From: Bacteroidales bacterium
GTDB taxonomy: Bacteria > Bacteroidota > Bacteroidia > Bacteroidales > VadinHA17
Length of the DNA: 58,943 nt
Direction of reading: 5' to 3'
NCBI GenBank assembly: GCA_030692905.1
Contig: JAUYBT010000144.1
Location: 1 to 58,943 of the forward strand
In this document: one piece after another, positions 35,606-44,451 of the stretch
Numbering within the stretch: position 1 is the stretch's first letter
Layout: the number at the start of each line of letters is the position of its first letter
Notes under the pieces: model-generated
What the model was told of the DNA's origin: nothing
Seen by the model: only the letters and a program-made list of their open reading frames with translations
The model's database searches: none
Position numbers and translations under genes: made by a program

Positions 35606-36760
35606 ATGATGAAATTTGTTGCAAAAACTCTTTACGGACTAGAGAAAGTTCTTGCTGAAGAGCTTATTGGTCTCGGCGCTGCTGATGTACAGGCAGTAAA
35701 CCGTGCAGTACTGTTTAAAGGTGATAAGGAGCTGTTGTACAGGGTAAATTACTGCTCAAGAACAGCCTTATCGGTACTGATGCCTGTTGCTGATTTCAGG
35801 ATAAAGTCAAAAGATGATCTGTATAATGGCGGATCGAAGGTTGAATGGGATAGATTCATGGATGCTGATGACACATTTTCCATTGTTCCGGTAATTAATT
35901 CACCACACTTCGGTCATACAGGCTATGCAGGGCTTATTCTTAAAGATGCCATTGCCGATTATTTCAGAAAAAAAACAGGAAGACGCCCTTCAGTTGATAC
36001 CAGTGATCCAAGGATACTTATTAATCTTCATATAAGCAATGATCTTGTAACCATATCAATTGATTCTTCGGTAATACCCTTGTTCAAACGCGGTTACCGG
36101 CAGGAGCAGGCTGTAGCCCCGCTTAATGAGGTACTTGCCGCGGGGATACTTCTGCTGTCGGGATGGAAGGCTTCAGCAACTTTGACTGATCCGATGTGCG
36201 GATCAGGAACAATACCAATTGAGGCAGGATTGATAGCATGTAAGATTCCTCCGGGGAAATTCCGTAAATTTTTTGGATTTCAAAGATGGAAAGATTTCGA
36301 TGAGGAATTATTCGAAAAGATCAAACGCGGGTATGACAACCAGATTGGACTTTCTCCTGTTAAAATTTTTGGAAGTGATATCTCGGAACAGGCAGCTCTT
36401 CAGGCAAAAGCAAATGTTGCCCGATCCGGATTAAGCGATGTTGTGTCTATTAAAGTATCTGATTTTAAGGATCTTAAGGCCATTGATAATCAGGGTTTCT
36501 TGTTTTTGAACCCACCTTACGGACAAAGACTTCAACCTGATGAAATTGACTTGCTTTACAGTATGATTGGAACAACACTTAAGCACAACTTTCCCGGAAC
36601 TACAGCCTGGTTAATTACTTCCAACAAAGAATCCCTAAAAAAAGTTGGATTAAAGCCTAAGGAAAAACACACTCTTTTCAACGGCGCATTGGAATGTATT
36701 CTCTTAAAATATGAGATGTACGAGGGAACTAAGAAACCGGTGAAGAGTGATCTTATTTAA
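35606..36760 (+). CDS. THUMP-domain class I RNA methyltransferase
   Basis: A 384-residue methyltransferase related to the N-terminal half of RlmL/YcbY, which makes m2G2445 in 23S rRNA. The THUMP domain occupies roughly 45-160; the RlmL-type catalytic domain shows TDPMCGSGTIPIEA near 194 and FLNPPYGQRL near 300. A second ATG is the next codon. It ends 12 bases before the SiaB gene. Confidence 0.9.
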   Translation: MMKFVAKTLYGLEKVLAEELIGLGAADVQAVNRAVLFKGDKELLYRVNYCSRTALSVLMPVADFRIKSKDDLYNGGSKVEWDRFMDADDTFSIVPVINSPHFGHTGYAGLILKDAIADYFRKKTGRRPSVDTSDPRILINLHISNDLVTISIDSSVIPLFKRGYRQEQAVAPLNEVLAAGILLLSGWKASATLTDPMCGSGTIPIEAGLIACKIPPGKFRKFFGFQRWKDFDEELFEKIKRGYDNQIGLSPVKIFGSDISEQAALQAKANVARSGLSDVVSIKVSDFKDLKAIDNQGFLFLNPPYGQRLQPDEIDLLYSMIGTTLKHNFPGTTAWLITSNKESLKKVGLKPKEKHTLFNGALECILLKYEMYEGTKKPVKSDLI

Positions 36761-36772
36761 AATGAAGCTTAA

Positions 36773-37330
36773 ATGAGCTTTAATATAGAGAATTATTTTT
36801 CTGACCAGTCGAACGGGAATATTATCCTTTTTTATAAGGGTAATGTTGATTCGGATGTCATCAATCATGTTCTTGACACGGTTGAGGATAAGATGGTTGA
36901 GGTTAATGAACAATCCAGGTTCAGGAAGAAGGTTTATAATGTTCTGGTTGAAAGCCTTCAGAATCTTTATCATCATGTTGACAGAGTACCTGAAGATTTT
37001 GAAGATCAGGCTTTTGAAAAGTATGGTTTGCTGGTAGTAAAAAAGGTTGAAGGTGGGTATAAAATAGTTACAGGGAACTTTGTGCTAACCGAAAACAAAG
37101 AAAAGCTTGAAGAAAAGATAAAACGAATTAACAGGTCCAGCCATGAGGAGATAAAGGAGTTATATAAGTTTATCCTGAATCGCCAGAGAATATCTGCAAA
37201 AGGAGGAGGAGGATTAGGTCTTGTTGATATAGCCAGGAAAACAGGTAATAAGCTTGAATACGCATTTAAGGAATATAATGATAAATACTCATTTTTCTAT
37301 CTTGATATTTTAGTGAACAAAGAAAATTAA
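36773..37330 (+). CDS. SiaB family protein kinase
   Basis: A 185-residue GHKL-fold kinase of the SiaB family. The N-box is visible as VLVESLQNLYHH (Glu, Asn, His spacing) and the glycine-rich ATP lid as KGGGGLGLVDIA near 144-155. In Pseudomonas aeruginosa SiaB phosphorylates SiaC, reversed by the PP2C phosphatase SiaA; free SiaC activates the diguanylate cyclase SiaD. Here only the kinase and SiaC are present, 24 bases apart, behind the THUMP methyltransferase gene. Confidence 0.88.
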   Translation: MSFNIENYFSDQSNGNIILFYKGNVDSDVINHVLDTVEDKMVEVNEQSRFRKKVYNVLVESLQNLYHHVDRVPEDFEDQAFEKYGLLVVKKVEGGYKIVTGNFVLTENKEKLEEKIKRINRSSHEEIKELYKFILNRQRISAKGGGGLGLVDIARKTGNKLEYAFKEYNDKYSFFYLDILVNKEN

Positions 37331-37354
37331 AACAAACTCTTAAATCTGACAAAT

Positions 37355-37735
37355 ATGGAACCGATCATCATCGAAGGAACCCCGAAAACTCCTACAGTTA
37401 AATTTGACTCTACCGAAGGCGTATTTGAAATCAAAGGACGTTCAATTCCAGAAAACTCAGTAGAATTCTACAAACCTTTAGTTGACTGGCTCGACAGTTA
37501 TAAGGAGTCTCCTCTGACAAAAACAGTTGTAAATATCCGTCTCGAATATTTCAACACGAGCTCATCAAAGTGTATCCTTGACGTACTCAAGAAACTCGAG
37601 GCGATACATAAAGCCAAAAATGAGGTTGAAGTTAACTGGTACTATGAGGAAGACGACGAGGATATGCTGGAAGCAGGAGAAGATTATGAATCAATAATCA
37701 GAGTCCCTTTCAAAATGATTGAGATTGTCGAATAA
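37355..37735 (+). CDS. SiaC family regulatory phosphoprotein (DUF1987)
   Basis: A 126-residue SiaC/DUF1987 protein. The motif EYFNTSSSKCIL places Thr68 at the position phosphorylated in P. aeruginosa SiaC. The C-terminal acidic stretch YYEEDDEDMLEAGEDYES is typical. It should be the substrate of the SiaB kinase encoded just upstream; what it regulates here is unknown, as no diguanylate cyclase is seen in the window. Confidence 0.9.
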   Translation: MEPIIIEGTPKTPTVKFDSTEGVFEIKGRSIPENSVEFYKPLVDWLDSYKESPLTKTVVNIRLEYFNTSSSKCILDVLKKLEAIHKAKNEVEVNWYYEEDDEDMLEAGEDYESIIRVPFKMIEIVE

Positions 37736-37750
37736 CTAATACTGTCCAAC

Positions 37751-38332
37751 TTAATCGGTACCCTTCTTCTTTTTCTTCACTGAAAAGCCAAATTTGCCTA
37801 TTAACTGACCTGTCTCGTAATACTTTCCATGCGAATAGCATAGTAGAACAGCATCATTCAGCCTGAAAAGCCCCGTCTTCTCATCAATATATTTTTCATC
37901 AGCATTCACAGCAACCACTTCTGAAATAAACATGTGATGCGATCCCAGTTCCTTTATCTCCTTAACTATACATTCAATGTTTACCGGTGATTCCTTAATC
38001 AGAGGTGCTTTTACTTTTGAGGCCGGTACAGGAGTAAGACCCATTTCTGCGAACTTCTTATGTTCATTTCCCGATTTAACTCCGCACCAGTCAGTGGCAA
38101 AAGCAAGAGATTTTGTAGTCAGGTTAATCACAAACTCACCATTATTTTTGATGATATTGTAGGAATGACGTCCTGGTCTGACCGAAATATAGCACATCAC
38201 CGGATCGGTGCATATTGTGCCTGTCCATGATATTGTTATGATATTATACTCTTCAGGTACAGACCCGCAACTGACCATAACAGCCGGTAAGGGATATATC
38301 ATCGTACCTGGTTTCCATGAAAGTTTGCTCAT
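37751..38332 (-). CDS. Flavin reductase family protein
   Basis: FMN-binding split-barrel protein of 193 residues from ATG 38332 (MSKLSWKPGTMIYPLPAVMVSCG). Family signature ITISWTGTICTDPVMCYISVRPGRHSY is clear (35-62) and carries the flavin-binding loop. A GTG three codons upstream overlaps the stop of the Hpt gene, so the two may be translationally coupled. The lysine-rich tail is unremarkable. Partner oxygenase unknown. Confidence 0.88.
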   Translation of the reverse strand: MSKLSWKPGTMIYPLPAVMVSCGSVPEEYNIITISWTGTICTDPVMCYISVRPGRHSYNIIKNNGEFVINLTTKSLAFATDWCGVKSGNEHKKFAEMGLTPVPASKVKAPLIKESPVNIECIVKEIKELGSHHMFISEVVAVNADEKYIDEKTGLFRLNDAVLLCYSHGKYYETGQLIGKFGFSVKKKKKGTD

Positions 38333-38337
38333 GGTTA

Positions 38338-38685
38338 TCACAAATTGACTAAATCCTCAAGTTCCTTAACGGCAGCATCAGTCTCAACTTTGAATCTTTT
38401 GATGTACGATTCATAAAGTTCAGATTCTTTCCCCTCTTTGGCCTGAAGCTCGAAGGTTTTAAGCATTAAGGCCAGATCATTCATACCCATTATTGCAACC
38501 GACGATTTCGCTTTGTGAGCCAGTAATCCCAGGGAGACATAATTTTTTTCTGAAAAATGGGTTGTCATTTCATTGTATATTTCAATAGACTGGTCCTTAA
38601 ACATAATTACGATTTCACGGATAATTTCAGGATCTCCGCCTGATACGGAATCAAGGTATTCAGTGTTTATGAATTTGTAGTCCAT
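38338..38685 (-). CDS. Histidine phosphotransfer (Hpt) domain protein
   Basis: A 115-residue Hpt protein of a multistep phosphorelay. The phospho-accepting His57 is in LLAHKAKSSVAIMG, close to the consensus AHxLKGSS. I chose ATG 38685 (MDYKFINTEYLD) because the upstream 17 residues are hydrophobic and atypical. No response regulator or histidine kinase is adjacent. It is convergent with the SiaB/SiaC genes. Confidence 0.88.
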   Translation of the reverse strand: MDYKFINTEYLDSVSGGDPEIIREIVIMFKDQSIEIYNEMTTHFSEKNYVSLGLLAHKAKSSVAIMGMNDLALMLKTFELQAKEGKESELYESYIKRFKVETDAAVKELEDLVNL

Positions 38686-38876
38686 AATTGCCGGGGAAAT
38701 AAAATTTTTAAACAGGGTGCAAAGAATATTAAACAAATATAGTAATATTTTATTCTGATCAGTAATGGATTTTTCCCTGGCAATTAATAAGGTTTTTTTA
38801 ATAAGGGAAATATGTGCTACTTTTATAGTGATAAAAACCGTATTTATTATGCGATATTATTAAAAATAAGATATTT

Positions 38877-39983
38877 ATGAAAAATACTGCTTTTGCAAAA
38901 TTTCACCGGGAGGCAGGCGCCAGGATGGTTCCTTTTGCCGGGTATAATATGCCTGTTGAGTATGTCGGGATTACCGAAGAACACATTACCGTAAGAGAAA
39001 GAGTCGGCGTTTTTGATGTTTCTCACATGGGAGAGTTCTGGGTTACAGGCCTTGCATCTCTTAAATTTCTTCAATATATTACATCAAATGATGTATCAAC
39101 GCTGTTTGACGGAAAGATTCAATATTCCTGTTTCCCGAATGGTAAAGGGGGAATTGTAGACGACCTGCTTGTTTACAGGTACAATCCTGAAAAATATCTG
39201 CTGGTTGTAAATGCTGCTAATATTGAAAAGGACTGGAACTGGTGCGTAAAGAACGCAGCAAAGTTCGGTTTGATAGTCGGGAAAGACCTTATCAATGTTT
39301 CGGACAATATTTCACAGCTTGCGGTTCAGGGGCCGCTTGCCCTGAGAGCCATGCAAAAGCTCACGAAGACTCCCGTGGAAGATATGGAGTATTATACATT
39401 CAAGGTTCTGGAATTTGCAGGAATAAGTGATACGATATTCTCAACAACAGGTTATACAGGAGCAGGCGGGTGCGAGATCTATGTTAAAAATGAAGACGGG
39501 CCCAAACTCTGGAAAGCTGTTTTTGAAGCAGGTAAGGAGTTTGATATCAGGCCTATAGGTCTGGGCGCCAGGGATACATTACGTCTTGAAATGGGCTTTT
39601 GCCTTTACGGGAATGATATCAATGATCAGACATCTCCAATCGAGGCAGGACTGGGATGGATTACCAAATTTACCGGTGAGAAGGATTTTATTGATAGAGC
39701 TTTTTTGCTGAAACAAAAGGATGAAGGAGTTGAAAAAAGACTAAAAGGTTTTGTAATGATCGACAGGGGAATACCCCGGCAGCATTATGAAGTCGTTAAT
39801 GCAAAAGGTGAAGTTATTGGCGAAGTTACATCAGGAACCATGTCGCCCATGATGAAACAGGGGATAGGTATGGCATATCTCACTAAAGGTTACTGGAAAC
39901 CTGACACTGAAATATTTATACGCATCAGGAATAAGGATCTTAAGGCAAAAATTGTGAGCCTGCCTATCTATAATAAAGGGTGA
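38877..39983 (+). CDS. gcvT: Aminomethyltransferase (glycine cleavage T protein)
   Basis: T protein of the glycine cleavage system, transferring the methylene group from the H-protein lipoamide to tetrahydrofolate. 368 residues. Conserved blocks: MVPFAGYNMPVEY (19-31), VFDVSHMGEF, TGYTGAGGCEIY near 193 and GLGARDTLRLEMGFCLYGND near 232. gcvH and gcvP are not nearby. It is followed by comB after 13 bases. No glycine riboswitch is visible upstream. Confidence 0.95.
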   Translation: MKNTAFAKFHREAGARMVPFAGYNMPVEYVGITEEHITVRERVGVFDVSHMGEFWVTGLASLKFLQYITSNDVSTLFDGKIQYSCFPNGKGGIVDDLLVYRYNPEKYLLVVNAANIEKDWNWCVKNAAKFGLIVGKDLINVSDNISQLAVQGPLALRAMQKLTKTPVEDMEYYTFKVLEFAGISDTIFSTTGYTGAGGCEIYVKNEDGPKLWKAVFEAGKEFDIRPIGLGARDTLRLEMGFCLYGNDINDQTSPIEAGLGWITKFTGEKDFIDRAFLLKQKDEGVEKRLKGFVMIDRGIPRQHYEVVNAKGEVIGEVTSGTMSPMMKQGIGMAYLTKGYWKPDTEIFIRIRNKDLKAKIVSLPIYNKG

Positions 39984-39996
39984 CAGACAAAAGATT

Positions 39997-40719
39997 ATGG
40001 TAAAAAGAAAATTAGAAACCTGCTTTTCACCTGCTTTATTCGAATCGGGTGAAAACCATGATTCGATAGTGGTTATAATAGATATATTGCGTGCGTCATC
40101 GGCTATTTGCACAGCTTTTGCCAATGGAGCAGCTGCAATCATTCCTGTTGCAGATGTATCCGAAGCTAAAGATTACAAGGCCCGAGGCTACCTTTTAGCA
40201 GCCGAACGCGATGGGTATGTCCTGGATTTTGCGGATTTTGGAAACTCTCCGTTTAATTTCACTAAAGATAAGGTTAAAGGCAAAACAATAGTTTACAGCA
40301 CAACAAATGGTACAGGCATTATTAATCTGGCTTCATCAGCCTATATGACGGTAGTAGGATCATTCCTGAATATCGGTGCACTTACGCAATGGCTTATTAA
40401 GCAGGAGAGGAATGTCTTGATATTTTGTGCAGGATGGAAAAACAGGTTCAATATTGAAGATACGGTCTGTGCAGGAGCAATAGCAGAAAAACTTATGTTG
40501 AGTGACTTATACTCAACTATTTGTGATTCAACTCTTGCTGCAATGGACCTATGGTCTTTAGCCCGTCCCGACCTGCCCGGTTATATTGAAAAGGCTGCAC
40601 AAAGAACCCGGTTAAGAGATAAAAAGCTGGATGACTGTATTGAATTCTGTCTTACATCAGATTATACAGATAAAATACCTGTAATGAAAAATGGAGTTCT
40701 TGTTGATATTATTTTATAA
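39997..40719 (+). CDS. comB: 2-phosphosulfolactate phosphatase (ComB family)
   Basis: Mg-dependent phosphatase of 240 residues; ComB removes phosphate from 2-phosphosulfolactate. Family blocks VVIIDILRASSAICTAFANGA (24-44) and YSTTNGTG near 99, plus FCAGWKNRFNIEDTVCAGAI near 145, are all present. No comA or other coenzyme M gene is close, so the physiological substrate in this organism is open. It is probably cotranscribed with gcvT. Confidence 0.9.
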   Translation: MVKRKLETCFSPALFESGENHDSIVVIIDILRASSAICTAFANGAAAIIPVADVSEAKDYKARGYLLAAERDGYVLDFADFGNSPFNFTKDKVKGKTIVYSTTNGTGIINLASSAYMTVVGSFLNIGALTQWLIKQERNVLIFCAGWKNRFNIEDTVCAGAIAEKLMLSDLYSTICDSTLAAMDLWSLARPDLPGYIEKAAQRTRLRDKKLDDCIEFCLTSDYTDKIPVMKNGVLVDIIL

Positions 40720-40826
40720 TTTTATTGGTTTAGTGTTAATTATTTAACAATAGGCACTGTTATTTTTATATTTTTGTAAGAACACAAACTCAGAATTATC
40801 TGTTTATTAATCATAAAAAGTCCTCT

Positions 40827-41897
40827 ATGAAAAAACACAACTTTTATGCAGGTCCTTCAATTCTTCCTCAGTACACTATTGATAAGACAATTGAAGGAAT
40901 AATAGATTTTGCAGGTTCAGGATTATCTGTTCTTGAAATCTCTCACCGTAGTAAGGAATTTATTGCTTGCATGAACGACACAATTGTGCTTTTTAAGGAA
41001 TTGCTCGAAATTCCTGCCGGTTATCATGTTCTGTTTCTTGGAGGCGGCGCAAGTTTACAGTTCGCAATGGTACCGATGAACCTGATGAATAAAAAAGCAG
41101 CTTATCTTAATACAGGCGAGTGGGCAAGTAAAGCTATTAAGGAAGCAAAATTTTTTGGAGAGGTAGTAGAGGTTGCATCCTCCAAAGAAAAGTTATTTAA
41201 TTATATACCAAAGAATTATACAATCCCTTCCGATGCAGAGTATTTCCATATAACTACTAACAATACAATTTATGGAACGGAGCTTAAGAAGGATCCGGAT
41301 GTAAAAATACCACTTGTTGCAGATATGTCGTCCGATATCTTCAGCCGGCCGATAGATGTTTCAAAATATTCGATTATTTATGGTGGCGCCCAGAAAAATC
41401 TTGCACCTGCAGGTGTTGCTTTTGTCATAGTAAAGGAAGATGTTCTTGGTAAAGTAACCCGTCCGATTCCATCTATGCTCGACTACAGAGTACATATAAA
41501 AGGGGAGTCGATGTTCAATACACCTCCTGTGTTTGCTGTTTTTGCCGCACAGCAGACTCTGACATGGTTGAAACAGCTTGGTGGAGTGAAAGCTATCCAG
41601 AAGGATAATATTGAAAAAGCAAAAATTCTTTATGACGAGATCGACAGAAATAAATTATTTGTTCCTACGATTGCTGATCCTGAAGACAGGTCTCTTATGA
41701 ATATCTGCTTTGTTATGGTCGAACAGTACAAAGAACTTGAAAAGCCATTCGCTGATTTTGCAAAATCAAAAGGAATGCTTGGTATTGAAGGTCATCGCTC
41801 CGTGGGCGGATTCCGTGCTTCCACTTATAACGCTCTTCCGAAAGAAAGTGTTGAAGCCCTTGTAAGCGCTATGAAAGAGTTTGAATCAAAGAATTAA
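40827..41897 (+). CDS. serC: Phosphoserine aminotransferase
   Basis: PLP enzyme of 356 residues making 3-phosphoserine from 3-phosphohydroxypyruvate. It opens KKHNFYAGPSILP; PLP is held by Lys190 in YGGAQKNLAPAG; EGHRSVGGFRASTYNA near the end binds substrate. TATTTTTG at 40769-40776 may be the -7 box. First gene of serC-serA-DUF1015. Confidence 0.96.
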   Translation: MKKHNFYAGPSILPQYTIDKTIEGIIDFAGSGLSVLEISHRSKEFIACMNDTIVLFKELLEIPAGYHVLFLGGGASLQFAMVPMNLMNKKAAYLNTGEWASKAIKEAKFFGEVVEVASSKEKLFNYIPKNYTIPSDAEYFHITTNNTIYGTELKKDPDVKIPLVADMSSDIFSRPIDVSKYSIIYGGAQKNLAPAGVAFVIVKEDVLGKVTRPIPSMLDYRVHIKGESMFNTPPVFAVFAAQQTLTWLKQLGGVKAIQKDNIEKAKILYDEIDRNKLFVPTIADPEDRSLMNICFVMVEQYKELEKPFADFAKSKGMLGIEGHRSVGGFRASTYNALPKESVEALVSAMKEFESKN

Positions 41898-41960
41898 GTA
41901 ACCATAATATTAAGTGCTGCGGGGGAACCTGTAGTCTTTATATTAATTAAAAACATTAAT

Positions 41961-42881
41961 ATGAAAATCCTTGTTGCTACAGAAAAAGCTTTCGCCCCGG
42001 TTGCTATTGCGCAGATTCGTGAAGTAACAGAGGCTGCAGGTTATAAACTTGCGTTACTTGAGAACTATAAGAATATTTCCGAATTGCTTACAGCCGTATC
42101 GGATGCCGATGGCATGATAGTTCGGAGCGATATGGTAACTTCAGAAGTCCTTGTTGCTGCAAAAAAGTTAAAGATTGTTGTCCGTGCCGGGGCAGGTTAC
42201 GATAACCTTGATCTTCCTACCTGTACCGCTCATAAAGTGGTAGCAATGAATACCCCGGGACAAAACTCAAATGCAGTTGCTGAACTTGCATTCGAAATGA
42301 TGCTTTATCAGGCGCGCGGAGGATTCAGTGGTAAATCGGGAAGTGAGCTCAGGGGTAAAACGATTGGTATTCATGCGTTTGGAAATGTCGGGAAATATGT
42401 TGCTGAGATAGCAAAAGGATTCGGAATGGATGTTTATGCTTACGATCCTTTTGTGAATGAGGATGATATTAAAAGAAGTGGTGTTAAAGTCTGCAAAAAC
42501 GCTGAAGTATTATATTCTAAATGCCAGTATGTATCTTTGCACATGCCTGCAAACGATAAAACCAAAAAATCAATCGGTTATGATCTTTTGAAGAAGATGC
42601 CAAAGGATGCTGTTATTGTCAACACAGCAAGAAAAGAGGTTATTGACGAGGATGGCCTTCTTAAGATTTTTGAGGAGCGTCCCGACTTCAGATATCTGTC
42701 AGATGTTGAGCCCGACTGTAAAACCCTGTTTGAAGAAAAATACAAAGGCAGATTTATATTTACGGCTAAAAAAATGGGTGCACAGACAGAGGAGGCCAAT
42801 ATTAACGCAGGGGTTGCAGCTGCACGGCAGATTGTCGATTATTTCAAGACAGGAAGCGAAAAATTTAAGGTAAACAAGTAG
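41961..42881 (+). CDS. serA: D-3-phosphoglycerate dehydrogenase, short lysine type
   Basis: NAD-dependent first enzyme of serine synthesis, 306 residues without the ACT or ASB regulatory domain of long SerA. NAD binding: GKTIGIHAFGNVGK near 133-146. The usual catalytic His of TPHxGAxT is replaced by Lys271 (TAKKMGAQTEEA), as in the type IIIK enzymes known from Entamoeba and Bacteroides. Without an ACT domain, serine feedback must act elsewhere. It lies 63 bases after serC. Confidence 0.94.
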   Translation: MKILVATEKAFAPVAIAQIREVTEAAGYKLALLENYKNISELLTAVSDADGMIVRSDMVTSEVLVAAKKLKIVVRAGAGYDNLDLPTCTAHKVVAMNTPGQNSNAVAELAFEMMLYQARGGFSGKSGSELRGKTIGIHAFGNVGKYVAEIAKGFGMDVYAYDPFVNEDDIKRSGVKVCKNAEVLYSKCQYVSLHMPANDKTKKSIGYDLLKKMPKDAVIVNTARKEVIDEDGLLKIFEERPDFRYLSDVEPDCKTLFEEKYKGRFIFTAKKMGAQTEEANINAGVAAARQIVDYFKTGSEKFKVNK

Positions 42882-42902
42882 TACTTAATATAATCTGAAT
42901 AG

Positions 42903-44153
42903 ATGGCAGTTGTTAAACCTTTCAGGGGGTTAAGGCCTTCTCATGCTATTGCCAAAGATCTGGCCTGTTTGCCATATGATGTAATGAACACAGTGGAAGC
43001 CACCCGGATGGCAAAGGGGAAAGAGTGCTCACTACTTCATATAACAAGGTCAGAAATCGACCTCCCGGCTGATACAGATACTCATTCAAAAGAGGTCTAT
43101 AACAAATCGGTTGAAAACTTCAGTAAATGGCAGAAAAATGGCTGGCTGGTTCAGGATAAAAAGCCAGGCTTTTATATTTATGCCCAGACAATGAAGGGGC
43201 GCACACAATACGGAATCGTAGGGTGCGCATCCGTCGATGATTATCTTAATGGTATAATAAAAAAACACGAGCTTACCCGTCCAGATAAAGAACAGGATCG
43301 TATGGTGCATGTTCGTGTCAATAATGCTAATATTGAACCGGTATTCTTTGCATATCCTGCTGTAAAAGAGATTGATGATATAGTAAATATGATTGTCAGT
43401 ACTGAGAAACCGGAATATGATTTTGTTGCGGAGGATGGTTTTGGTCACCATTTCTGGGTAGTAAAGAAACCGGAAACAAACAAACTTATAGAAAAACTGT
43501 TTGCCGAAAAGGTTCCCTATACCTATGTTGCTGACGGACACCACAGGACTGCTGCAGCGGCGCTTGTCGGGAAAGAAAAGCGGAAAAACAATCCTTCCCA
43601 TAATGGAACTGAGGAATACAATTTTTTTCTTGCAGTCCATTTCCCTGATAATCAATTAAGGATCATTGATTACAACAGAACCATAAGAGACCTTAACGGT
43701 CTTACCCCGCAGGAGCTGGTTAACAGACTAGGCAGCGGATTTATTATTGAGGAAAAGGGAAGCAGAACCTATAAACCGAAAAAGCTTCATAACTTCTCAA
43801 TGTATCTTGATGGAAAATGGTATAGCCTGACAGCAAAAGATGGTACTTACAATGATAATGACCCGATAGGCGTTCTTGACGTAACAATACTTTCCAATCA
43901 GATACTGATGCTCATACTTGATATTCAGGATCTCCGCAGGTCGAAACGCATTGATTTTATCGGAGGAATACGCGGGCTGAGAGAACTTAAGAAGAGGGTC
44001 GATAGTTGTGAGATGAAAGTTGCATTCGCACTTTATCCGGTATCAATGAAGCAGCTTATAACCATCGCTGATTCAGGTAATATTATGCCTCCCAAATCCA
44101 CATGGTTTGAACCCAAACTCAGAAGTGGTCTGGTAATTCACCTGTTAAGCTGA
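42903..44153 (+). CDS. DUF1015 family protein, serine-operon member
   Basis: A 416-residue DUF1015 protein, opening AVVKPFRGLRPS and LPYDVMN. The signature VADGHHRTAAA (Asp211-Arg215 core) resembles the GxHR motif of the ParB/sulfiredoxin superfamily, which includes serine kinases such as SerK and SbnI. It starts 21 bases after serA, an arrangement common in Bacteroidota, so a role in phosphoserine or serine metabolism is likely by inference. Biochemical function is not established to my knowledge. Confidence 0.85.
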   Translation: MAVVKPFRGLRPSHAIAKDLACLPYDVMNTVEATRMAKGKECSLLHITRSEIDLPADTDTHSKEVYNKSVENFSKWQKNGWLVQDKKPGFYIYAQTMKGRTQYGIVGCASVDDYLNGIIKKHELTRPDKEQDRMVHVRVNNANIEPVFFAYPAVKEIDDIVNMIVSTEKPEYDFVAEDGFGHHFWVVKKPETNKLIEKLFAEKVPYTYVADGHHRTAAAALVGKEKRKNNPSHNGTEEYNFFLAVHFPDNQLRIIDYNRTIRDLNGLTPQELVNRLGSGFIIEEKGSRTYKPKKLHNFSMYLDGKWYSLTAKDGTYNDNDPIGVLDVTILSNQILMLILDIQDLRRSKRIDFIGGIRGLRELKKRVDSCEMKVAFALYPVSMKQLITIADSGNIMPPKSTWFEPKLRSGLVIHLLS

Positions 44154-44179
44154 AAATATTGATATTTTTTTAGTTTTGG

Positions 44180-44350
44180 GTTGTCTAAAAAGCCCACCAC
44201 CTCCCCCTGACGCTTCGGTCAGGGTACTCCTCCTCTGAAGAGGAGGAGAAAGTTATAATACTGTATTTCAACACTTTCCCCTCCTTTTTAAAGGAGGGGT
44301 GTCATGCCCGTAGGGTCATGACGGGGTGGTTAGTCCCACTTTTTGACAAC
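44180..44350. mobile_element. MITE-like 171-bp element with terminal inverted repeats
   Basis: Ends GTTGTCTAAAAAG and CTTTTTGACAAC are near-perfect inverted repeats. Inside are four hairpins: CCCTGAC/GTCAGGG (44205-44224), CTCCTCCTCT/AGAGGAGGAG (44227-44248), a CCCCTCCTTT/AAAGGAGGGG stem, and a GTCATG/CATGAC stem. No coding capacity. The element fills most of the gap between DUF1015 and yggS. Confidence 0.6.
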
Positions 44351-44451
44351 TCCAAAGTTTATTAAGAGTAAACTGGTTATTCATTCTTCGCGAACTTTGC
44401 GGTTAATGTTTTCACTTTTCACTATTTTTATGCTTTAATAATTGCTCATAG

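Noticed and set aside
38820..38876. Glycine riboswitch upstream of gcvT
   Set aside because: The leader is short and AT-rich with none of the conserved glycine aptamer sequence.
44180..44350. Serial hairpins considered as a riboswitch or CRISPR leader
   Set aside because: No known riboswitch motif, and the terminal inverted repeats fit a MITE better.
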